From NCBI RefSeq assembly GCF_020662345.1, contig NZ_VMOA01000024.1:1-64000 (forward strand): a stretch of 64,000 bases of DNA, written 5' to 3'. The notes under the pieces were generated by a model. That model ran no database searches and was not told where the DNA came from. It worked only from the letters and a program-made list of their open reading frames with translations. Shown here piece after piece: positions 36,926 through 45,852 of the stretch (the first letter of the stretch is position 1; every line of letters begins with the position of its first letter). Made by a program: the position numbers and the translations under genes. Source of the DNA: Methylobacterium sp. W2 (GTDB taxonomy: Bacteria; Pseudomonadota; Alphaproteobacteria; Rhizobiales; Beijerinckiaceae).

Positions 36926-37323
36926 GACTGAGCAACAACCCCCTGTTTCGGCACCCCTCCCCGGATCGGGAAACAGAAACCGTTCCATGATCCAGCTTGA
37001 CGGTCGTTGAACTGTAACATTCGATCTTTCGCGGTGAACAGATCGTTAATGCATTGCAGCATGCCTGAACCTTGTGCGTCTGCGCAGGCGATGCGCAGAC
37101 GCGCCCGATTTCGTGCATGCCGGGATCATAGACGGTCACCACGCCCGCTTTGAGGCGGTTCCCGATCTTTCGTTGCGGAAAGCGCATGGCCGTGGCGTCG
37201 GATGGCACCCTTGCCGATCCCGGCCCGGCGGGGCAGCCTCGACATCATCGAATCATCGACCGGGCGCACGACGCCCCGCAGGGCCGGCATCGTGCCTGGC
37301 CTCATTCCTTGGAAAGTGACCTC
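36926..37323. other. divergent intergenic region with a 10-bp hairpin
   Basis: 398 bases between the amidotransferase gene and the plus-strand receiver gene. Positions 37010-37060 are A+T richer and probably promoter. At 37076-37102 is a perfect 10-bp inverted repeat GCGTCTGCGC / GCGCAGACGC with a 7-base loop and no T tract, whose role is unclear (operator, RNA hairpin, or end of a short transcript). No convincing gene. Confidence 0.45.
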
Positions 37324-37749
37324 ATGGATCGCACAATCCGCTCGACCGACGGCGCTGCATCGCGGGCTCAGAGCGATGGCCCCGTCGCCCTCGTGGTGGA
37401 GGACGATGCGGCGGTCCGCGACCTCGCCACCGCCATTCTCGAAGAGACCGATCTCGACGTCATCGCCTGTGACAGCGCCGAGGCGGCCATCGGCGTTCTC
37501 GAGCGCAAGGGCATGAACGTCGCCTTGCTGTTCGCCGATGTGCGCCTCGGCGGGGCCATGGACGGCATCGCCCTGGCGCGGACGGTGGAGCGGCGCTGGC
37601 CCGACGTACGGATGGTCCTGACCTCGGGCTACGACGAGCGCAGCACCGGCCGTCTGCCCGAACAGGCGGTCTACATGCAGAAGCCCTGGCGCGCCCTCGA
37701 CGTGCTGGTGGAGGCGGAGCACGCGTCCGCTGCCGTGGGCATCGCCTGA
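37324..37749 (+). CDS. single-domain response regulator (receiver)
   Basis: 141 aa, one CheY-like receiver domain (about 18-138) and no output domain. The acidic pair is in VVEDDAA, phosphoacceptor Asp72 in LLFADVRLGG, Thr100 in VLTSGY and Lys120 in MQKPW. The sequence resembles receivers used with hybrid histidine kinases in this order. No cognate kinase gene adjoins it; the kinase at 40603 has its own regulator. Confidence 0.88.
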   Translation: MDRTIRSTDGAASRAQSDGPVALVVEDDAAVRDLATAILEETDLDVIACDSAEAAIGVLERKGMNVALLFADVRLGGAMDGIALARTVERRWPDVRMVLTSGYDERSTGRLPEQAVYMQKPWRALDVLVEAEHASAAVGIA

Positions 37750-37757
37750 AACGACAC

Positions 37758-37789
37758 GACGCCCGCGCCGCTTCCGCGGCCGGGCGTCG
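37758..37789. terminator. hairpin after the receiver gene
   Basis: CGACGCCCG (37758-37766) and CGGGCGTCG (37781-37789) form a 9-bp stem 8 bases after the stop codon, with a loop that can pair further (CGCCGC / GCGGC). It probably terminates the receiver transcript. Confidence 0.6.
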
Positions 37790-37806
37790 GTGACAAGATC
37801 GAAGGA

Positions 37807-37827
37807 CGGCCGGTGCAAGACCGGCCG
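37807..37827 (-). terminator. hairpin at the 3' end of rpsU
   Basis: CGGCCGGT / ACCGGCCG, an 8-bp perfect stem with a 5-base loop, 7 bases past the rpsU stop on the minus strand. Confidence 0.55.
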
Positions 37828-37834
37828 CGCAGCC

Positions 37835-38143
37835 TTACGAAGCGACGTTGGTCGAGGGAGCGGCGCTCGGAGCGAAGGGCGAGCCGCCCGGACGACGCGG
37901 CGCACCGGCGCCGAAACGGGGCTTCGGCTTCGGAGCAGCGATCAGGCCCTCACGGATGGCGGTCTTGCGAGCCTGCTTGCGGGCGCGGCGGACAGCCTCG
38001 GCCTTCTCGCGTGCCTTGCGCACGGAGGGCTTCTCGTAAGCCTTGCGCTGCTTCATCTCGCGGAAGATGCCTTCGCGCTGCATCTTCTTCTTGAGAACGC
38101 GGAGTGCCTGGTCGACGTTATTGTCGCGAACGAGTACCTGCAA
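37835..38143 (-). CDS. rpsU: 30S ribosomal protein S21
   Basis: Small-subunit ribosomal protein S21, 102 aa. The N-terminal [43 protein letters not shown] region is diagnostic. Like many alphaproteobacterial S21 proteins it carries an extended C-terminus, here Pro/Ala-rich (about 70-102). S21 helps the 30S subunit engage the Shine-Dalgarno region. It stands alone here, not in the rpsU-dnaG-rpoD cluster of enterobacteria. Confidence 0.97.
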   Translation of the reverse strand: MQVLVRDNNVDQALRVLKKKMQREGIFREMKQRKAYEKPSVRKAREKAEAVRRARKQARKTAIREGLIAAPKPKPRFGAGAPRRPGGSPFAPSAAPSTNVAS

Positions 38144-38375
38144 CGGACTTGATCCTTTAGAGACGTATGGTTGTCGGACGGCGCCCTCTCCGAACGCCCC
38201 CGCCTGTCCGACGAGGGCAAACCGCCAATAGCCCCATACCCTGGATCGCTCCAGGGAGGGACCTGTGTGTGACGGTCTCGAATCGACGCTGAAAACTCAC
38301 TTGGGGCAGGCTCATACACCAAGCGGACACGAGTTCCAACCGCTCTCGGCTAAATCCTGAGCCGGACGCGCATCC

Positions 38376-39590
38376 TCATGCGTGCGATTGGATGAAGTTG
38401 CGTACGAGCGGGTAGGTCTGTCCCTCCCACTTGCGGCCGGTGAAGACGCCGTAATGGCCGACGCCCGCCTGGAGGTGGTGGCTCTTCATATGCGGGGGGA
38501 GGCTGCTGCAGAGATCGTGCGCCGCCATGGTCTGGCCGACGGCGCAGATGTCGTCGCGCTCGCCCTCCACGGTCATCAGCGCGGTCCTGCGGATGGAGCG
38601 CATGTCGACGGGGTTGCCGCGATAGGTCAGCTCGTTCTTGGCGAGGGTGTAATCCTGGAACACCGTCCGGACCGTCTCGATGTAGAACTCTGCCGCGAGG
38701 TCGAGGACGGCGAAATATTCGTCGTAGAAGGTCTCGATCTGGTTGGCCTTGTCGGTCTCGCCGTTGGCGAAATGCCAGAACAGGTCGGCATGGCTCTGCT
38801 GGTGGCGCTTGGCATTCATCGAGACGAAGGCCGAGACCTGCATGAAGCCCGGATAGACCCGTCGGCCCGCCCCCGCATGGCGCTTGGGCACGGTGGCGAT
38901 GAGGTTCTTCTCGAACCACGCGATCGGCTTCGAGGTGGCGAGCTTGTTCACCGAGGTGGGGCTGATGCGGCAATCCACCGGCCCGGCCATGAGCGTCATG
39001 CTGCGCGGAGGCGCGATGTCCTTCGACTGCGCCATGACGGCGGCGGCGGCGAGCGCTTGCACCGCCGGCTGGCAGACCGCCACCACGTGCGAGCCCTCGC
39101 CCATCGCGCCGAGAAACTGCACCAGGTGATCCACGTAATCGTCGAACCCGAACGGGCCGTCGGCCAAGGGCACGTCGCGGGCATTGTGCCAGTCGGTGAT
39201 GTAGACGTCGTGATCGGCGAGCAGGGTGCGCACCGTGCCGCGCAGCAGCGTGGCGAAATGGCCCGAGAGCGGCGCTACCACAAGCACCTTGGGCTGCTCG
39301 GTATCGATGTCCTTCCGGAAGCGCAGCAGCGTCCCGAACGGAGTCGAGAACGTCGCCTCCTCGGTGACCGGAACCTCGCGGTTGCCGACCCGGATGCTGT
39401 CGATGCCGAAGGCGGGGCGGGCGAAGGTCAGCCCGGCGCGCATCATCATCCGGGCGCCGGCCGACCACCAGTTCATCGGCGCCGCGTTCCCGGTACCGAC
39501 CCAGGGCGATACGGCATCGTGGACGAGCTTGCCCCAGGAACGGGTGCGCTGGGCGAGGTCGGACTGCACTTCGAAGGCATCGTAGAGCAT
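38376..39590 (-). CDS. phaZ: intracellular polyhydroxyalkanoate depolymerase
   Basis: 404 aa alpha/beta hydrolase that mobilises stored PHB granules. The nucleophile elbow reads VAVCQPAVQ with Cys173 in place of Ser, the feature of the Cupriavidus PhaZ1 type. Other family blocks: PKVLVVAPLSGHFATLLRGTVRTLLADHDVYITDWHNARDVP (about 100-141), VEGERDDICAVGQT, and the catalytic-His segment GVGHYGVFTGRKW near the C-terminus. No signal peptide, so intracellular. It implies PHB accumulation, common in methylotrophic alphaproteobacteria. Confidence 0.93.
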   Translation of the reverse strand: MLYDAFEVQSDLAQRTRSWGKLVHDAVSPWVGTGNAAPMNWWSAGARMMMRAGLTFARPAFGIDSIRVGNREVPVTEEATFSTPFGTLLRFRKDIDTEQPKVLVVAPLSGHFATLLRGTVRTLLADHDVYITDWHNARDVPLADGPFGFDDYVDHLVQFLGAMGEGSHVVAVCQPAVQALAAAAVMAQSKDIAPPRSMTLMAGPVDCRISPTSVNKLATSKPIAWFEKNLIATVPKRHAGAGRRVYPGFMQVSAFVSMNAKRHQQSHADLFWHFANGETDKANQIETFYDEYFAVLDLAAEFYIETVRTVFQDYTLAKNELTYRGNPVDMRSIRRTALMTVEGERDDICAVGQTMAAHDLCSSLPPHMKSHHLQAGVGHYGVFTGRKWEGQTYPLVRNFIQSHA

Positions 39591-39901
39591 GAAGCTCGAA
39601 CTCCTGCGCGAACGATCGGGTAGCGAACCATTCGCTGTGTCGTGCACGGCTGCCGGATCGTCTCCGGACGGTCGTTCACGGCCCACTAGGCTGAGCCACG
39701 GTTGCGCACAACGCAATCGGCTCACAATACGATCTGTAATAAATGTTGTGAGAATGCACCACTGTCCCATCCCCGTAACAGGAAAGGTTTATCTCTCACG
39801 GCGGGTGGTGGCGCGGCGCGGCACGAGACTTGGATGTCCCCGGCCCATCCCGGGCCGAGAACTCCATGGACATTCGGGGATAACGACAACAGGGGATGGA
39901 C
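39591..39901. other. divergent phaZ / GST intergenic region
   Basis: 311 bases. An A+T-richer part at 39720-39800 (ATACGATCTGTAATAAATGTTGTGAG, GGTTTATCTCTC) probably holds the promoters of both genes. No clear operator symmetry or small gene seen. Confidence 0.35.
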
Positions 39902-40558
39902 ATGCCGGTCGCCACGCTCACGATCTCGAGCCGGAACTACTCCTCGTGGTCGCTCCGGGGGTGGCTGGTCTGCCGCATGGCCGGGCTCGATTTCGAGGTC
40001 GAAGTCCTGTCCGGCGACGACGCATCCACGCGGGCCGAGTTATTGCACCTGTCGCCGTCCTTCCTCGTGCCCCGCCTCGTCCATGGCGAGATCGAGGTCT
40101 GGGACACCCTGGCGCTCGCCCAGTATCTCAACGAGACCTATCCCGATGCGGGCTTCCTGCCGAAGGATCCCGTGGCCCGGGCGCGCTGCCGCTCGATCTC
40201 GGGCGAGATGCATGGCGGGTTCATCAACCTGCGCTCGGCGCTGCCGATGAACCTCAAAGCCCGTCACACCGATTTCAAGATCTTCAACGGAGCCCGGGGC
40301 GACATCGAGCGGATCATCACCATCGTCGAGGATTGCCTGTCGCGCTACGACGGCCCGTTCCTGTTCGGGACGCGCCCGAGCTTGGCCGATGCCATGTTCG
40401 CGCCGGTCTGCACCCGGTTCCAGACCTATGACGTCCCGCTGCCGCGCAAGGTCGCGGCCTATCGCGACACCATTCTCGCCTGGCCCCTGATGGTGGAATG
40501 GACCGAGGCGGCCGCTGCCGAGCCCGACGAGATCGAAGAACTCGACATGGAGTTCTGA
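39902..40558 (+). CDS. glutathione S-transferase family protein
   Basis: Two-domain GST fold, 218 aa: thioredoxin-like N-terminus (about 3-80; ISSRNYSSWSLRGWLV, VPRLVHGEIEVWDTLALAQYLNETYP with the glutathione-binding W-D-T/S turn) and an all-helical C-terminus (about 90-210, with PFLFGTRPSLADAMFAPV). Ser/Asn/Tyr near residues 8-13 could activate glutathione. ATG 39902 has AGGGG six bases upstream; ATG two codons earlier is possible. Substrate unknown. Confidence 0.88.
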   Translation: MPVATLTISSRNYSSWSLRGWLVCRMAGLDFEVEVLSGDDASTRAELLHLSPSFLVPRLVHGEIEVWDTLALAQYLNETYPDAGFLPKDPVARARCRSISGEMHGGFINLRSALPMNLKARHTDFKIFNGARGDIERIITIVEDCLSRYDGPFLFGTRPSLADAMFAPVCTRFQTYDVPLPRKVAAYRDTILAWPLMVEWTEAAAAEPDEIEELDMEF

Positions 40559-40602
40559 GAGAAAGCACTCGGCGTGCATTCCGCAACATCCGGATGCCGG
40601 AA

Positions 40603-42045
40603 TCATCCGCCGGCCGGTGCGGCGGCTCCATGGTTCGGCATCGGGGTCGCGTGCGGCGGCGTTCCTTGAGCGACCGCGAGGGGCAGGTCGATCCGGGCCA
40701 CGAGGCCGCGGGGCGCCTTGTTCGACAGGGTGAGCCGGCCGCCATGCCCCTCGACGATGGCGAGCACGATCGAGAGGCCGAGGCCGAAGCCGCTGGCCTC
40801 GTCGAGATTCCGAGCCCGGTCCCCACGCACGAAGGGCTGCACCATGGCGTCGCGCTCGGCCTCGGGAATGCCGGGGCCGTCGTCGGACACTTCCAGTGCC
40901 ACGCCCTGTTCGGACGGATGCATCGTCAGGCGCGCCGAGCCACCATACTTCACCGCATTGTCGACGAGGTTGACGATGGCCCGCTGCAGATCGTCCGCCC
41001 GGCCGCGCACGAGGACGTGGCGGGTCTGCTCCAGACGCACGTCGGCGCCGACATCGGTGAAACCGTCACACACGGTCTGGACCAAGGAGGCGAGGTCGAC
41101 GAGGCTGTGGGCGCCGCGCGCCTGGCCGTCCCGGATGAAGGACAGGGCGGCGTCCACCAATCCGTTCATCTGGTCGAGGTCGCGCAGGGTCATGGTGCGG
41201 GCGTGGTCGTCCTCGATGAACTCGGCCCGCAGGCGCAGGCGGGTGATCGGGGTCCGCAGGTCGTGGCTGATCGCCGCCAGCATCTGGGTCCGGTCGTCGA
41301 TCAGGCGGCGGACGCGCCCGCGCATGGTGTCGAGGGCGCGCGAGACCGCCGCCACCTCCTTCGGCCCGTTCCGGGGCAGGGCCACGAGGTTCATGCCCGT
41401 GCCGAAGGCGTCGGCAGCCTCGGCGAGCTTCGCCAGCGGCGCGGTCAGGGCCCGCGTCGCCCAGATCGACATGAGGGACAGGGTGATGCCGAGGAGGACG
41501 AAGGTGAAGACGATCGGGCCGGGGCCGAAGGGCGGCCGGTCGTCGTCCGGCAGGGTGGCCTGCAGGCTCGCCCCCGAGGGCGTCAGGATGCGGATGCGGA
41601 TGCCGCTCCCCGGCTCCCTCCGGCCCGGCGGCGACAGGTCGGTTATGGTGAGCGGGCGGCCGACCCCCTCGCGCATGCGCCGGACCATGGGATGGTCCGG
41701 TCGTCCGCCCCCGGAGGCGGTGGGCAGCGTGCCCGGGGGCTCGGAGGTCGCCGTTGCCGGTTGGATCCGGAGGGAGGGCAGGCTGAGCGCCGCGTCCCGC
41801 AGCAGGCTCGCCCGGTCCTCCGGCGGAGCGACGTCGAGGAGGCGCACGATGGTGGCCAGCCGTGTCGCGGCCACGCCGGGATGGTTCTCCGGATTCCAGG
41901 GTTCGCGCAGGAGGAAGAAGGCGAGGGTCGCTACCGCATGGCTGACGACGATGGCGGCCACGCTGAGGATCGCGATCTGGCCGGCGATGCTGCGCGGCGG
42001 GCGGCCGATGAGGCGGCGCCAGCGGCCCTTCCCCTCAGTGCTCAT
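40603..42045 (-). CDS. two-component sensor histidine kinase
   Basis: 480 aa EnvZ-like kinase. N-terminal membrane helix (about 23-45), periplasmic sensor (about 46-180), second helix (about 178-196), HAMP (about 195-250), HisKA with the phospho-His in ISHDLRTPITRLRLR (about 262-276), and HATPase with N-box NLVDNAVKYGG, G1 DDGPGIPEAE and G2 GFGLGLSIV. The start overlaps the stop of the regulator gene by four bases, so the pair forms one operon with the regulator first. Stimulus unknown. Confidence 0.95.
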   Translation of the reverse strand: MSTEGKGRWRRLIGRPPRSIAGQIAILSVAAIVVSHAVATLAFFLLREPWNPENHPGVAATRLATIVRLLDVAPPEDRASLLRDAALSLPSLRIQPATATSEPPGTLPTASGGGRPDHPMVRRMREGVGRPLTITDLSPPGRREPGSGIRIRILTPSGASLQATLPDDDRPPFGPGPIVFTFVLLGITLSLMSIWATRALTAPLAKLAEAADAFGTGMNLVALPRNGPKEVAAVSRALDTMRGRVRRLIDDRTQMLAAISHDLRTPITRLRLRAEFIEDDHARTMTLRDLDQMNGLVDAALSFIRDGQARGAHSLVDLASLVQTVCDGFTDVGADVRLEQTRHVLVRGRADDLQRAIVNLVDNAVKYGGSARLTMHPSEQGVALEVSDDGPGIPEAERDAMVQPFVRGDRARNLDEASGFGLGLSIVLAIVEGHGGRLTLSNKAPRGLVARIDLPLAVAQGTPPHATPMPNHGAAAPAGG

Positions 42046-42770
42046 GATCGGGTCACAGTCGGCGTGAACAGGTAGCCGCCCGAGCGGATGGTGCGGATGA
42101 TCTCGGGATTGCGCGGATCGGCCTCGATCTTCTGGCGGATGCGGCTGATGAGGACGTCGATGCTGCGCTCGAACGGGCCGGCGGCGCGTCCCTGCGTCAG
42201 GTCGAGGAGCTGATCGCGCGAGAGCACCCGGCCGGGCCGGAGACAGAGCGCGTGGAGGAGGTCGAATTCGGCCCCGGTGATGGTGATGCGGGCCTCGTCC
42301 GGGCTGAGGAGCTGGCGCAGGGAGACGTCGAGGGTCCAGTCGAGGAAGCGTAGCCGGCGGGCGCCGTCGTCGCCGGCGGCCTCGGTGCCGGCACCCCGCC
42401 GCAGGATCGCGCGGATGCGGGCGAGGAGTTCGCGCGGGTTGAAGGGCTTAGCGAGGTAGTCGTCCGCGCCGATCTCGAGGCCGACGATCCGGTCGATCTC
42501 CTCGGCCTTGGCGGTGAGCATCAGGATCGGGATCGAGGATCCCGCCCGCAGGCGCCGGCACAGGCTCAACCCGTCCTCGCCCGGCAGCATCAGGTCGAGG
42601 ACGATGAGGTCGACCCGCGCATCCGTCAGCGCCCGGTCCATCTCGCGCCCGTCCCCGGCCAGACTCACCCGGCATTCGTTGGCGCGCAGGTACCGCGCCA
42701 CGAGGGCGCTAATCTCGCGGTCGTCTTCGACCACGAGGATATGGGGCGTGGCGGGCGTGGTCTGCGTCAT
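42042..42770 (-). CDS. OmpR-family response regulator
   Basis: 242 aa. Receiver (about 9-122) with acidic pair VVEDDRE, phosphoacceptor Asp in LIVLDLMLPGEDG (about 57) and Lys in YLAKPFNPREL (about 109), then an OmpR winged helix (about 145-238, ITGAEFDLLHALCLRPGRVLSRDQLLDLTQG, SIDVLISRIRQKIE). It is encoded just upstream of and overlapping the kinase, its evident partner. Targets not visible; the pepsin-like and beta-lactamase genes upstream on the same strand are separated by about 150 bases. Confidence 0.95.
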   Translation of the reverse strand: MTQTTPATPHILVVEDDREISALVARYLRANECRVSLAGDGREMDRALTDARVDLIVLDLMLPGEDGLSLCRRLRAGSSIPILMLTAKAEEIDRIVGLEIGADDYLAKPFNPRELLARIRAILRRGAGTEAAGDDGARRLRFLDWTLDVSLRQLLSPDEARITITGAEFDLLHALCLRPGRVLSRDQLLDLTQGRAAGPFERSIDVLISRIRQKIEADPRNPEIIRTIRSGGYLFTPTVTRS

Positions 42771-42919
42771 GTCTCGTCCATCCGGTGGCCGTTTATGACG
42801 CCTCGGCCGAGGGATTCGAAGGGGATCGCGAGACTAGAATTGTAAACGTCTGTTTCGGGCCCGCATCCAGGATACGTTTGGCAAATGGTGTGGGCCGCAA
42901 GAGTGCGTCCGCGCCGCCT

Positions 42920-44035
42920 CTATCGCCGGCGAAACCCGAAATACCCGCCATCGGCGTCGTAGAGCACGTCGAAACCGTTGAGGAAGCGCAGGCCCGTGTT
43001 CACGAAGGGCTCCGGGCGACGGGTGTTGAGGGTCACCTTGTCCGGGGAGAGGGGGGACGTGTCGCCCACGACGATGTCGTAGGCCGCCGCCTGTGCGGAG
43101 AAAGTGAAGCCGAGCCGGGTGCCGGGCAGGAGTTGGCTCCGGCCGTCGTCATCGGCGGCGACGGCACCGTTCACGGCCTCGCCCGGCGGGGTCAGGTACA
43201 TCACCGACACGCCGGTATCGACGAGCGCCCGGCCGCAGGCACCGGGCGCCTGCCCGTTCAGCGCGATGCAGACGGGGACGCCCTGCCACTCGCCGGGAAT
43301 GTCCGGGTGCGGATCGAGCTTCACGAAGCGGATGTCGCCGCGCGTATTCGCCCCGGTGAGCCCCACATGGATGCCCGCCCGCGTCACCACGTAGCCCCGC
43401 CGGACAGCTCCCCGGCCCTCGGGCGCGAGGTTGAGGAGGGGGTTGGTGTCGGGCGTGCTCTGGCTCTGCGCGTCGCCCTCCCGCCCGAAGCCGACGCCCA
43501 TCATCGCGACATGCTCGGGCATCGTCTCGGGCGTACAGGCGCGGGCCGTGTCCGTGCAGTCGATCCGCGTCACCGCGAGGACCGGGATGGGTGCGGTGAT
43601 GACGCTGGCCTCGTTGCGGCCGACCAGGGTGACCGGCAGCGTCACCCAGCGCCCGATCATGATCCGCCCGGAACTGCTGTAGGTGAGCCGCCCCGGCCGC
43701 GACGGCATCGCCTCGAAGCCGGGGATGCGGCTCGCCGAGACCACGATGCCGGTAGATCCGGTATCCATCAGCACGGGGCGCACCTCTCCCCCGAAGGACA
43801 GGCCGAGACGCGGCGAGCGCGTCATCTCGGCGCCATCCTCCGCCGCGTTGAGATAGGAGAGATACGTGCCCTGGCGGAAGCCGTCGTAATCCGGCCTGTC
43901 GGCGCCATGGGCGGGATGGGCGGCGAGGCTCAAGGCGGCGATCCCGAATGCGAGTGCGACAGGCGAGGCGATCCTCGATCCCCCGGCCCTTTCTTGCGCG
44001 ATGCCGACGCGATGCTCACGGCCCCTGCTCATCAT
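42920..44035 (-). CDS. secreted pepsin-like protein with two DTG motifs
   Basis: 371 aa, probably exported: a hydrophobic stretch at about 24-40 ends at AHPAHGA. Residues 90-100 read MDTGSTGIVVS and residues 271-281 LVDTGVSVMYL, two hydrophobic-hydrophobic-D-T-G-S/x motifs 182 residues apart, as in bilobed (A1, pepsin-type) aspartic proteases. Paired cysteines at about 160, 167, 256 and 267 suggest disulfides. It may be related to the bacterial pepsin homologues or to DUF3443-type proteins with a DTGSTG motif. Activity is unproven. It precedes the two-component genes and follows the beta-lactamase gene on the same strand. Confidence 0.6.
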   Translation of the reverse strand: MMSRGREHRVGIAQERAGGSRIASPVALAFGIAALSLAAHPAHGADRPDYDGFRQGTYLSYLNAAEDGAEMTRSPRLGLSFGGEVRPVLMDTGSTGIVVSASRIPGFEAMPSRPGRLTYSSSGRIMIGRWVTLPVTLVGRNEASVITAPIPVLAVTRIDCTDTARACTPETMPEHVAMMGVGFGREGDAQSQSTPDTNPLLNLAPEGRGAVRRGYVVTRAGIHVGLTGANTRGDIRFVKLDPHPDIPGEWQGVPVCIALNGQAPGACGRALVDTGVSVMYLTPPGEAVNGAVAADDDGRSQLLPGTRLGFTFSAQAAAYDIVVGDTSPLSPDKVTLNTRRPEPFVNTGLRFLNGFDVLYDADGGYFGFRRR

Positions 44036-44138
44036 CCGGTCCTCCCGAGCGACGAGGAGGCGGCACCGGAGCCGACCGGATCATCGTCACGCCATCCGTT
44101 CTCCGGCCGAGCTTGGCAGATCGGCGCTTAAGGGACGC

Positions 44139-45026
44139 TTACAGGGAGGCGACGACGGCCCGGGCCACCGACGCGATGGTGGCGCTGCGCGCCTCCGGCG
44201 ATGTTCTCGCCCCGGTCAGGTAGACCGTCAGGACGAGGGGAGGCCGGCGTGGCGGCCAGATCACGGCGGCGTCGTTGGCGGTGTCGTTCTCCCCCGATCC
44301 GGTCTTGTCGCCGATGCGCCAGTCCTTCGGCAGGCCGGCGCGCAACCGTGCATCGCCGGTGCGGCAGCCGACGAGCCAGGCGATGAGGAGGGCACGCGAG
44401 GCCGGCGAGAGCGCGTCCGCGAGGACGAGGCGCCGGAGCGTTTCCGCCATGGCGAGCGGCGTGGTGGTGTCGCGCGGATCGCCGGGGGCGGCCTCGTTGA
44501 GATCGGGCTCGGTGCGGTCGAGCCGGCTCGTCTCATCGCCGAACGCGCGGATCCGGGCGGTGAGCCCGGCGGGACCGCCCATCGTCCCGAGGAGGAGGTT
44601 GGCGGCGGTGTTGTCGCTCAGGGTGACGGCCGCCTCGCAGAGTTCGGCGATGGTCATGCCCTCGCCCCCCGCCCTCGGCCCGCTCAGGGGCGAGTACGGC
44701 ACGACCTCGCGCGGCTCGTAGCGCAGGCGCCGGTCGAGGCTGTCCTCGCCCCGGTCTACTCGCGCCAGCACCGCGCCGGCGGCGAGGAGCTTGAACGTGC
44801 TGCATAGGGGGAAGCGCTCGTCCCCGCGATGCGCCGCATGGGCGCCGCTGCCGGTATCGAGAAGACCGATCCCGAGCCGCCCGCCGCTCGCCTCCTCGAT
44901 CTGTGCGAACCGGTCGGCGAGGTCCTGGCGGAACGCCCCCTCCGCCCGGGCGGCACATCCCGCGCCGAGCCAGTTCCCCGCCGCCCAGGCGGCTGCGCAA
45001 AGGGTGAATTCGCGTCGCCTGACCAT
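44139..45026 (-). CDS. class A beta-lactamase
   Basis: 295 aa. All active-site elements are present: S76-T-F-K79 (Ambler 70-73), S137-D-N139 (SDN loop), E173 with N177 (EPDLN, the omega loop), and K241-T-G243 (DKTGSG). The N-terminus has MVRRREFTL followed by a hydrophobic stretch and a Cys-Ala region, reading as a possible twin-arginine signal. It is periplasmic and hydrolyses penicillins and perhaps cephalosporins. A Cys directly precedes the catalytic Ser, as in some carbapenemases, but the partner Cys238 is missing. No ampR-like regulator adjoins it, so it is probably intrinsic. Confidence 0.93.
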   Translation of the reverse strand: MVRRREFTLCAAAWAAGNWLGAGCAARAEGAFRQDLADRFAQIEEASGGRLGIGLLDTGSGAHAAHRGDERFPLCSTFKLLAAGAVLARVDRGEDSLDRRLRYEPREVVPYSPLSGPRAGGEGMTIAELCEAAVTLSDNTAANLLLGTMGGPAGLTARIRAFGDETSRLDRTEPDLNEAAPGDPRDTTTPLAMAETLRRLVLADALSPASRALLIAWLVGCRTGDARLRAGLPKDWRIGDKTGSGENDTANDAAVIWPPRRPPLVLTVYLTGARTSPEARSATIASVARAVVASL

Positions 45027-45254
45027 GCATGTCCTCGCCGGGAATCGGGATCTGAGTCCGGCGGATCGTCGCCGAGCAACGCGGCGGCTTTACGGTGTCA
45101 TCCGGGCCGGCGGAACGGCATTCCAGCGCGCCTGATCGTCGATTCCTCGCCCACGGGCCGGGGATCGGATTGCCTCGCGGGCCGTCGATTCTTATCTCAT
45201 CCTCTCAGGTGCTGGCGCGATGTCCGACGCGGGCCTCGATCTCGGGAGACGACG

Positions 45255-45560
45255 ATGCAAGGCTCTAAGGACGGCACGGGCCGTGGTTCGAACCGGTTGT
45301 TCGACGATTTCGCCCGGTTGATGACCGACGCCGCCGGGGCGGCGCAGGGGGTGAAGCGCGAGGCGGAGACGGTGTTCAAGGCGCAGGTGGAGCGCCTGAT
45401 CCGCGACATGGATATCGCCTCGCGCGAGGAGGTGGACGTCCTGCGCGACCTCGTTTCGGCGCTGCGCAGCCAGAACGATGCCCTCGCAGCCCGCGTCTCG
45501 GCGCTGGAAGGCCGCCTCGGCACACAGGATACGCCGCCTGCGCCCGCCACGCCGGTCTGA
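45255..45560 (+). CDS. ubiK: ubiquinone biosynthesis accessory factor UbiK-like (BMFP)
   Basis: 101 aa, helical and membrane-fusogenic-type protein of the BMFP family. An amphipathic N-terminal half (NRLFDDFARLMTDAAGAAQGVKREAETVFKAQVERLIRDMDI) is followed by the conserved coiled coil SREEVDVLRDLVSALRSQNDALAARVSALEG and a Pro/Ala tail. UbiK aids the soluble ubiquinone-synthesis complex under oxic conditions. ATG 45255 follows GGGAGACG. Confidence 0.85.
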   Translation: MQGSKDGTGRGSNRLFDDFARLMTDAAGAAQGVKREAETVFKAQVERLIRDMDIASREEVDVLRDLVSALRSQNDALAARVSALEGRLGTQDTPPAPATPV

Positions 45561-45852
45561 TTCGGGCGCCCCGGTCGGGTTCAAGCTTGTGCACAGGAAG
45601 GAATGGTGGAAATCCGCTTTCCTGTTCACCGCTTCTCCCGAGCGCTTTGAAACGCGAGTCCGCCACGGTCTATAGTGAGTGAAGCACTGATTCGCTTCGC
45701 CCCCGGACCCGACCTTCGACCCTTCAACTTCTCGCCGACCAAGCTGTGCCTTGCCTATGTGCGGATTCAGCTTGGGAACGGTGACTCGTGAGCGGGATCG
45801 ATTGTCGTTCACCATTATCGGCGCCCCTCCCGGGACGCCAACCTGGACCGCT

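Noticed and set aside
38144..38375. CCCTGGA/TCCAGGG hairpin (38239-38256) upstream of rpsU as a regulatory RNA
   Set aside because: A lone 7-bp stem with no conserved partner elements; too weak to list as a regulator.
40587..40596. CATCCGGATG palindrome between the GST and the histidine kinase genes as an operator
   Set aside because: It lies between convergent 3' ends, so it is more likely part of a weak terminator; symmetry is short.
44139..45026. Reading the beta-lactamase as a carbapenemase because Cys precedes the catalytic Ser
   Set aside because: The second cysteine (Ambler 238) that forms the disulfide in such enzymes is absent after the KTG motif.
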